Part shown: positions 57,656 through 64,000 of the stretch, piece after piece
Layout of the letters: each line of letters begins with the position of its first letter
Numbering within the stretch: position 1 is the stretch's first letter
Source of the DNA: Chromobotia macracanthus
Lineage: Eukaryota > Chordata > Actinopteri > Cypriniformes > Botiidae
DNA length: 64,000 bases
Assembly: GCA_036877525.1 (NCBI GenBank)
Contig: JAZGTH010000014.1
Location: 2,061,001-2,125,000, forward strand
Direction of reading: 5' to 3'
Made by a program: the position numbers and the translations under genes
The notes under the pieces: generated by a model
Told to the model about the DNA's origin: nothing
Database searches by the model: none
Seen by the model: only the letters and a program-made list of their open reading frames with translations

Positions 57656-58538
57656 CGCTGAGGTGGTCAGACAGCACTTTCCAGAACACTGTACTATGAG
57701 TGTGCATGCATTACTGCACATGCATGCTGGAAGGTCCATGCATGCATGCATGTAAACTATGAAATTGACAGATTTACAAACGACATCTGATGCAGATTAA
57801 CAAGAAATGGGCACAAATCATGAAAACACAAATGCATTAAACACAGGAAAATTACTTTTGGATTATATTGTGGAAAATTCACTATATATTTGCAATGATT
57901 TTGAACTTTGAACTTAGATTTAGTCAATTCAAAACTCTGATTATGTCATGTCTCAAAAATGTGTCGTATTTTTATGTATATCAAAATGTTTTAGAAGAAT
58001 ATTTGTTCAGAAAAATTTCTGTGCATAAAATCCCATATGTTTAAAAATAATTCTGGTGTGAATATTATAAAAAATTTTTACTCTGCTAGGCAGCAATGGG
58101 TGTTTTGTTCAAATGATGTATACACAACCATAGTGTATACCAGCAGAATATAAGGATGTTAAGCCATCCTTAAAAACAGGATATCATAATTGCTGATATC
58201 ATAAGATCACAAGTGGAAATGTGCTGGGAAAAGTTAAAGATGACAATAACATTTAATCATTCAGTCAAAAACAAACACAACACTCTCAACTCTTAAGATT
58301 TCCAAAGAGACAGGTTATATATTTATCAATCAAACAGTGTGTGTTTATAATGATTACACAGCTTCTGTGTGTGTACTGATTTAACCTGACTCCATAAGAC
58401 AGACTCAGTGTTGTTAATTTAGATAATTAACTTAATTAACCAGATCATGAACCCACAAAACATGCAGCACGACAGTGTGACACTAAATGTGATTCATTTT
58501 CATTTTGATTACGGCAGCTGTTCAAACAAAACGGCCTA

Positions 58539-58700
58539 AATATAATGTATGTAATGTATGTAATGTACTGTAATGTATGTAATGTACTGTAATGTATGTA
58601 ATGTACTGTAATGTATGTAATGTATGTAATGCACTGTAATGTATGTAATGTATGTAATGTATGTAATGTACTGTAATGTACTGTAATGTACTGTAATGTA
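58539..58700 (+). repeat. TAATGTATG/TAATGTACTG tandem array
   Basis: Two interleaved 9- and 10-base units (TAATGTATG and TAATGTACTG) alternate for about 160 bp, suggesting expansion of a dimer with later shuffling. Confidence 0.93.
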
Positions 58701-59017
58701 AGTTTGTGCTTGGTGTGTGAATAAGAAGTAAAGATCAGTCTCACAGTGTTGATTTAGTTGGGTGTGGAGAAGCCACAGCGATTATTATAAGATGCCACAG
58801 GCACTGCACCATCAGGCTGACTCAGGATCAGTTTGATGGCTTTGTGAGTATTCCTGTTGCATCACGGGCTAAACCAATCAGAGAGGACTCTAAGGAATTT
58901 AAAATGTCACAAAGCCAAATGGATTTATCCCAGAGATAACAACAAGCTTGGGAAATGTCTCCACTTCAAAATGTTTCCATTTCAAAAGCACACAACATTC
59001 AAAAGCTTCAAATGAAA

Positions 59018-59309
59018 GGCAGGGTTGGCGATCTTTTCCAGAAACATTATTTGGTATGCTGGTTAAAAGTCTCTTCATATCCTGATAAAAATCACTATGT
59101 AAAGTGGTCTAAATATATTTATATCTTCTGTTAAAAGCCACAGGACCATAAAATATTTGTCCAATCATTGCATTCAGTCTGAAGGGATGTCCTAATGACC
59201 TGTCAAACTATGGTGTGCCATGTGCTGGAGGAGGTGTAGCTTTGGAGATGCTCTATCAAAGCTATCTTGTTATTTCTAGCCTTTCCAAAACTGTCTACCC
59301 TACCTTTAA
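59018..59309 (+). repeat. AGGTGCAGGACC-family element, longest copy
   Basis: Starts AAAGGCAGGGTTGGCGATC and ends TGTCTACCCTACCTTTAA, so the ends are imperfect inverted repeats (AAAGGCAGGGT/ACCCTACCTTT). The internal phrases CACTATGTAAAGTGG, CACAGGACCATAAAA, TTGTCCAATCATTGCATTC and GTAGCTTTGGAGATG are shared with three other copies. It has no open reading frame. Confidence 0.8.
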
Positions 59310-60889
59310 AGCCAAAGTGTGTTTTTAATGTTAAAATACTGCCTGTCTATTTCCCATCTTTATATTCAGAGACAGCTACAGTATGTAGGCCATTTGTAGG
59401 TTGTATGTTTGTCCGAGCGTGTCAGCCTAGTGAAACATCCCTCCAATAATCTGAGGGAGATTATTGTGACAGATTACAGGTCAGATTAACTGAAGCAGAA
59501 ATATCTGATCTCTGTGACACAGACCGAGACAATGTGATATCATGTCGGCTTTATGACCATCATTATATATGCTCTCAAACAAAACGTGTCACTAACCTAA
59601 TTACCAGGTTAAAAGATGATTACCAGGTAAAAGCTCCATGACATGCAGGGTAGTTCATAGTTCTTCTCAAGATTACAGGAAATTAGACCAAACAGAGATC
59701 AAGCTAAATGCTTCAACCTACAGTGAAAACTTGGCCATCCATAACAGCACCAAAAGTTAAACTAGTAAAACGTGATATAGATCACCCGGTTTACTGTGTG
59801 TCCCAACACATGCTAACACACGTGACTAATCTGGCTGCATAGTAATTCATAGAGATTTACATGCCTGCCCAGCTGGTTATATGAATCAGTAGGACGGTAT
59901 AACTCTACCGGTCTAACACTCACCTGGTTTTCTCTATTCTGGTTCAGACCTCATGCCCAGCACAGTACCGGCTCCAGTGAGCTCCACTGTAAGCCCTGGA
60001 GTCTCTTCTCATAGCAAGCAAACTCAGCTGAAACTTTCACACATACACACAAACGTACGCTTCACTCCCACTGCCGTCCGTGTACTCTGCCGTGACTGGT
60101 TTCTGGAAAGGTGTTACCAAGTGAGTGTAAGCAAGTCTGATCCGCCTATTTCTTGTTACGTCTCTGTGTACCTGTTCTGGGAGTTTCTCTTGGGCGTTTT
60201 CTAAAGTTCCCCACCCTCTCTAGACCTTCAACACCTGTTCTCTCTGTGAAGTGTGCACACACACACAAGCACTATAAAGGGCACAGAGTTTAAAAGAGAA
60301 CTGACACTGCTTTTCCCAGCCTTGTTTAAACAGTCACATTCATTGGACTTGGGGGAGGGATCAAATACTTTTCCGATCAGGTGAGAACGCAGATGAGTTA
60401 CACTTCAGTGGCCCCACTGTGCCATCTAATGGTTAAACTAGATAGAAGCGTTGCCAAACTCAGAGTGCATGCTGGGAAAAACGACCTGTTCATACACAAA
60501 CAACTCTGGACTGTTTGATTCAATGAAGGACATGTTGTTTATGGACAGATTGAGGGACTATAATATCACACTGATCTTCTCAGAAGTTCTTGTCTGTTGT
60601 TTAAATGTACATGTGTCCATCAGGGAAGGTTTAGTACTTGAGTTGTTGCTGTTGTCCGAGGAGAGTTTCACAGGCTGACAGCAGTGAATTTAGTACATTA
60701 AAGCAGTTCTAATACATCCACCTGCTTTTATTTTTGGGGCTCTGAACTGCATAGATACAGTTGCCAGGCAGGGCGAGCTTTATCTTTCAAAACAATTTAC
60801 AGCTCGGCTGGGAGTAATGAAGTTCTGACAGCAAGCCCAACATCAATAATGCGTTTCTCACAGAACGAAATGAAAAACACATGCGAACA

Positions 60890-60990
60890 GAAAGAAAGAA
60901 TACAACAGAGTACAGAGAAAAGAAGGAAGAGGAGAAGAAGAGAGGAGGAGGAGAAGGAGAGAAGGGGGGGGAAATGAGAGGAAGGGGAGT
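60890..60990 (+). repeat. Irregular polypurine tract
   Basis: About 100 bp almost free of pyrimidines on the plus strand (AGAAAGAA, GGAAGAGGAGAAGAAG and GGGGGGGG stretches). Confidence 0.85.
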
Positions 60991-61444
60991 CTAGTCTCCT
61001 CTATAAGGAGTGAATCAAATATTCTTTTACTGGTTAAAGTAAAGAATGACTGTCTGTCATCTTAAGAGGGTAGTTTGGTGTCTTTCTGATGCTGGTTTTG
61101 ATAAAGACATAAAGATTGATTTAGACAGACAGCACAGAAAATGAGATGCCAGCAGTAAGACTTTTAAAATTCTCGATCAATACACTTCATAATGACACTG
61201 AGTGACATTGTGTGAATCAGTTTTTTCTGTTTTCTTTGAGGATTACTCTCTTTCAGTCTGAGTTACTGCATTTCTTTAATCACACTCAAGAGAAAAGCGT
61301 ATCCACAGGACAATAGTTTGGTTTATTTGTTAGCCGCGACTTTCACCGCTGTAATGAATTACCCATAACTCTGTGTGCTCAGAGCCTGTGAGAAATGTTA
61401 TGATTGTTAAACCTCGTACAGTTGCGCATGCTAGCAGCTTTCAC

Positions 61445-61546
61445 CTTTGTCAAGCGAAGAGTCGGGAGTTCCAAAGTAACTCGACATGCTGGTCTGGAAG
61501 GTGCGATCGCCCACCACTGACTTCTGCCGGTGATGGACTGTAGCAT
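61445..61546 (-). CDS. Possible coding exon, phase-compatible with kazn
   Basis: 102 nt with a good acceptor (TGTTTTGCAG) and donor (AAAG|GTGAAA) on the minus strand. The middle frame is open and hydrophilic: VHHRQKSVVGDRTFQTSMSS then YFGTPDSSLDK. It begins with two bases of a split codon and ends with a single G, a symmetric phase. That trailing G fits the TG start of the kazn exon at 55390 (codon GTG, Val), so it could be an upstream kazn exon. I do not recognise the peptide as part of mammalian kazrin, so it could equally belong to another gene or be chance. Confidence 0.35.
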
Positions 61547-61616
61547 CTGCAAAACAAACAAGATGTTTCAAAACGATTTTATTGTTACGTTTCCTCGTGT
61601 TTCGTCAGCTCTGAGC

Positions 61617-61956
61617 TAACAAAGTTCCCAGCTGAGTAACAAAACGTTTTCAAGTAACAAAACGTTAAAAATGTTACTTTGAAAGTTCTATGAACATTTA
61701 AAATGTCCGGTTGCATTAACGATATTGCTTGGTTATAAAAACCTTGTTCAAACATTTTTCTGTAACGTATTTGAAATGGTCCACTAACAACCTAAGAATA
61801 ACTAAAAAGAATACAAAGAATATATGATATATATCACGTTGATATATATATAATATAAATAAACGTTCTGCTTCATTTTACTACTACAAGAATGTTTTTG
61901 ATAACTTTTACAGAACGTTAGCCAACATTCTGCGAACATTCTCTGTTAGCTGGAGT
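61617..61956 (-). repeat. AACGTT-family element, reversed, long copy
   Basis: CTGAGCTAACAAAGTTCCCA start with a partial duplication, AAATGTCCGGTTGCATTAAC, ATATTGCTTGGTTATAAAAA, CCACTAACAACCTAAG, ATATGATATATATCACG, TTTTTGATAACTTTTACAG and a terminal ACATTCTCTGTTAGCTGG. Confidence 0.8.
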
Positions 61957-62369
61957 TGGCTTGACATGTCCGCCTTCTAAGATGATCGAGAGCGGTGAAA
62001 AGCGCAGGCCTCTGATGAAGAGGGCTGAACGGGGAGTGCGCAGGAGTGCAACTCTCAGTGACTCAATGAATCACCCAACATGCATCTCACAGTCATTACA
62101 GCTCATCTGCAATTAACTCTGACACTGTGAAACGCACCACACAAAAGCAGCACATCCTCCGAAAGGCTTTAAAAGACAAATAATCACCCTCCGTCCACAG
62201 CCTACGCTGTAGCTGTAATCAGTGAGTATTGAAAGTGACAGGCAGCAATTTCACGTATGGTGCAAATAAAGAACAGCACAGTGATTCATGACTTCCCTGT
62301 GAGCTGAAAGAACAGGGCCGAGTTTACAATGCGCGTTTGATGAGCGCTGAGATGTATGACCATCATTCT

Positions 62370-62560
62370 ATAAGTTCAAAAATGTTAACGTTATATATCA
62401 TATAAAAAGTTATTCTTAAGTTAGGATAAACCAAGCAATAACGTTAATACAATGTCTGAAAACTGGATGCTTTCAATGTTCCTAGAACACTCACAAGAAA
62501 CATTTTAACAGTTTTGTAACCTAATGGAAATATTACAGAAACATTGTTACAGTGTAAAAT
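62370..62560 (+). repeat. AACGTT-family element, central and right part
   Basis: AAAATGTTAACGTTATATATC, ATTCTTAAGTTAGG, AACCAAGCAATAACGTTAAT, GGATGCTTTCAATGTTCC and AGAAACATTGTTACAGTG. Confidence 0.75.
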
Positions 62561-62573
62561 TCCTTTTAAATCA

Positions 62574-62715
62574 GGAATTTATATGGGATTCACACAAAAA
62601 CGTTCACATCTGATCACACGTTTTTGTCACATCCACATAAACTTCATGTGCTAAAACATGATCGTGTATAATATGTGGTTTCAAAACACTTTTGTGTGAA
62701 TCCCATGTAAATTCC
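62574..62715. mobile_element. 142-bp terminal-inverted-repeat element
   Basis: The left end GGAATTTATATGGGATTCAC (continuing ACAAAAACG) and the right end GTGTGAATCCCATGTAAATTCC (within 62690-62715) are inverted complements over about 25 bp with few mismatches. The interior is AT-rich with repeated ACGTTTTTG words. It is a short MITE without coding capacity and I see only one copy here. Confidence 0.8.
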
Positions 62716-63529
62716 AGAGAGAAACCCATGGAACATGTGGTGACGTGTTTTTCATGTGTAATCACGTTTTTGCAATTTTTGAAATTTTGTGTCTTTTCTG
62801 GAAGGGATAACTTCAAGCGAATAAAAAAATAAAGAAACAAAATGCACAGACAACTTTTTCCAGGCAAAATAAACTCACAAATGATACAGCTTTCAAAGCA
62901 AACAAAAGTGGAAATCTAATTGAACCAAATTTCCCATGAGGCAATGCAAAGTGCTATACAGTGGCCGTGTATTCTTATTTCTTATTTGAGAAGGTTCTTA
63001 TTTGCTTATGAAGAAACACCGGCAGTAAGTGTGATTTTCACTTAAAGCATGGAAACATCAACACGTTCACGTGCAGCGACATGAGACACATGCTGCCCGG
63101 CATCATCCGCTCTGAGGTTACTTCACGCTTTGTGATGCGGAGACAACAGACAAATGTCAAGGAGGAAACCTGCTGTTTATTTGTCCCGTAACACTAGGAA
63201 ATCCACGCACACAGCATCCGTCTACTTCCTGTCTGCTTTGTGCCTGAATGGCGTTCATATGAGATACGAGGCCCTGAGGGCCCCTCAGCTGCCTTCATCG
63301 TCTCTCCGGACCGTCAGAAACTCAGTCTACTGGTGTTCCAGCCTGGAAAAATGTTTTTTATTATTCTGTATTTATAGTCATGGACAACAGAGGAAAATCA
63401 ATAGGCATTGCATTTACTGCACTTTAAGCTCAAGATTAATGATCGCTCGCTCACCCGTGTGTGTGTGCGTTCAGTCCGGCAGAAATCCACTGCCCAGAGG
63501 AGAGACTTCCGCACACACACTCTGCACCT

Positions 63530-63740
63530 CATCATGGCCTCCTGGTTAAAGAGTCAGACTTGAAACCTGAAGGCTGCCAGTTCGATTCCCAATACCAACA
63601 GAAAACATCTGAGGTGCACATTACCCCTGGTGCTCCTCCAGGTGTGTGTTCACAGTCTGCAGTGTGTGTGTTCATAACTCACTGCTCCAACATGCATGCA
63701 CAACCTTGGATGAGTAAATGCAGAGGACAAATTCCATACT
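63530..63740 (+). mobile_element. tRNA-derived SINE, second family
   Basis: Tails GGCCTCCTGGTTAAAGAGTC (A-box region), B box AGTTCGATTCC near 63581, a body with ACATTACCCCTGGTGCTCC and the tail GAGTAAATGCAGAGGACAAA. It differs in body and tail from the SINE at 35942. Confidence 0.75.
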
Positions 63741-64000
63741 TGGCCTGCACATCACGAGAAAGACTAGTAGACTATACTAGTTGACTACACAGCTATACTA
63801 GTTGACTAGCTTTGCCGGTGAAATTACAGGACTAGATGTAACAGGGTATCTGCAGACTTTCCAGACAGAAGAGCACCAGAACTGCACATGCAGGTCTACA
63901 ATGTCTTCAGCATTGGAGAGATGAGATATGGCAGTTTTTGTGTTACTGGGCTGAGATTATGGCTGGGCTGAAGAGAGGCTGTTCTCAGATCATTAAGCAG
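63741..64000. other. Right window edge, no gene seen
   Basis: A short CTAGTTGACTA-type duplication at 63758-63808; nothing coding is evident. Confidence 0.5.

Larger units (their letters stand above)
55831..61444. other. Non-coding sequence, probably kazn intron
   Basis: No convincing exon. Tandem arrays occur at 57590-57660 and 58539-58700, and there is a polypurine run near 60.9 kb. Frames at 57230-57755, 59953-60204 and 60451-60678 show no domain or splice context. The sequence is likely intronic if kazn has a distant 5' end, as in mammals. Confidence 0.5.

Noticed and set aside
57372..57755. 127-aa plus-strand frame with ADQRADQRADHR repeats
   Set aside because: Driven by the 12-bp tandem repeat; no splice signals or domain.

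Overview
This is nuclear DNA from a ray-finned fish, most likely a cyprinid. That reading rests on vertebrate intron-exon structure, short AT-rich introns, and a very heavy load of short non-autonomous DNA elements, tRNA-derived SINEs and dinucleotide repeats of the cyprinid kind; the species cannot be named from sequence alone. I see no prokaryotic system, virus, CRISPR array or toxin, and no intact autonomous transposon.

Layout. (1) 1.5-9.7 kb, plus strand: the last nine coding exons of a group III metabotropic glutamate receptor, best assigned to grm6; its 5' exons lie outside the window. (2) 10.1-12.0 kb, plus strand: a housekeeping-type promoter (CRE plus ETS motif) and one or two exons of a short transcript I do not recognise, with a 12-copy 49-bp minisatellite just after its first donor. 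(3) 13.0-20.4 kb, minus strand: a complete brpf3 gene (12 coding exons, 1231 codons plus stop) with a noncoding first exon in a CpG-rich promoter. (4) 22.98-39.33 kb, minus strand: a complete ski gene (7 exons, 704 aa) with a 12.8-kb first intron. (5) 42.9-46.6 kb, minus strand: tmem51 (2 coding exons, 266 aa) with a noncoding first exon. (6) 51.08-55.39 kb, minus strand: the 3' part of kazn, ending in the short (SAM-less) kazrin C-terminus. The rest, to 64 kb, is non-coding except one possible upstream exon at 61.45 kb.

The genes do not form one pathway: a synaptic glutamate receptor, a chromatin reader scaffold (BRPF3), a TGF-beta/SMAD corepressor (SKI), a two-pass membrane protein (TMEM51) and a junction/cytoskeleton scaffold (kazrin). 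SKI, TMEM51 and KAZN lie on 1p36 in human, so their adjacency is a shrunken conserved block; BRPF3 and GRM6 lie elsewhere in human, so a lineage-specific junction is present.

Most notable: a +1 base in a kazn coding exon that breaks the frame; a grm6 core carrying an mGlu7-like C-terminal tail; at least 18 copies of one short-inverted-repeat family built from AACGTT motifs, several within tens of bases of splice sites; and a nearly 1-kb CT-repeat block just upstream of ski.
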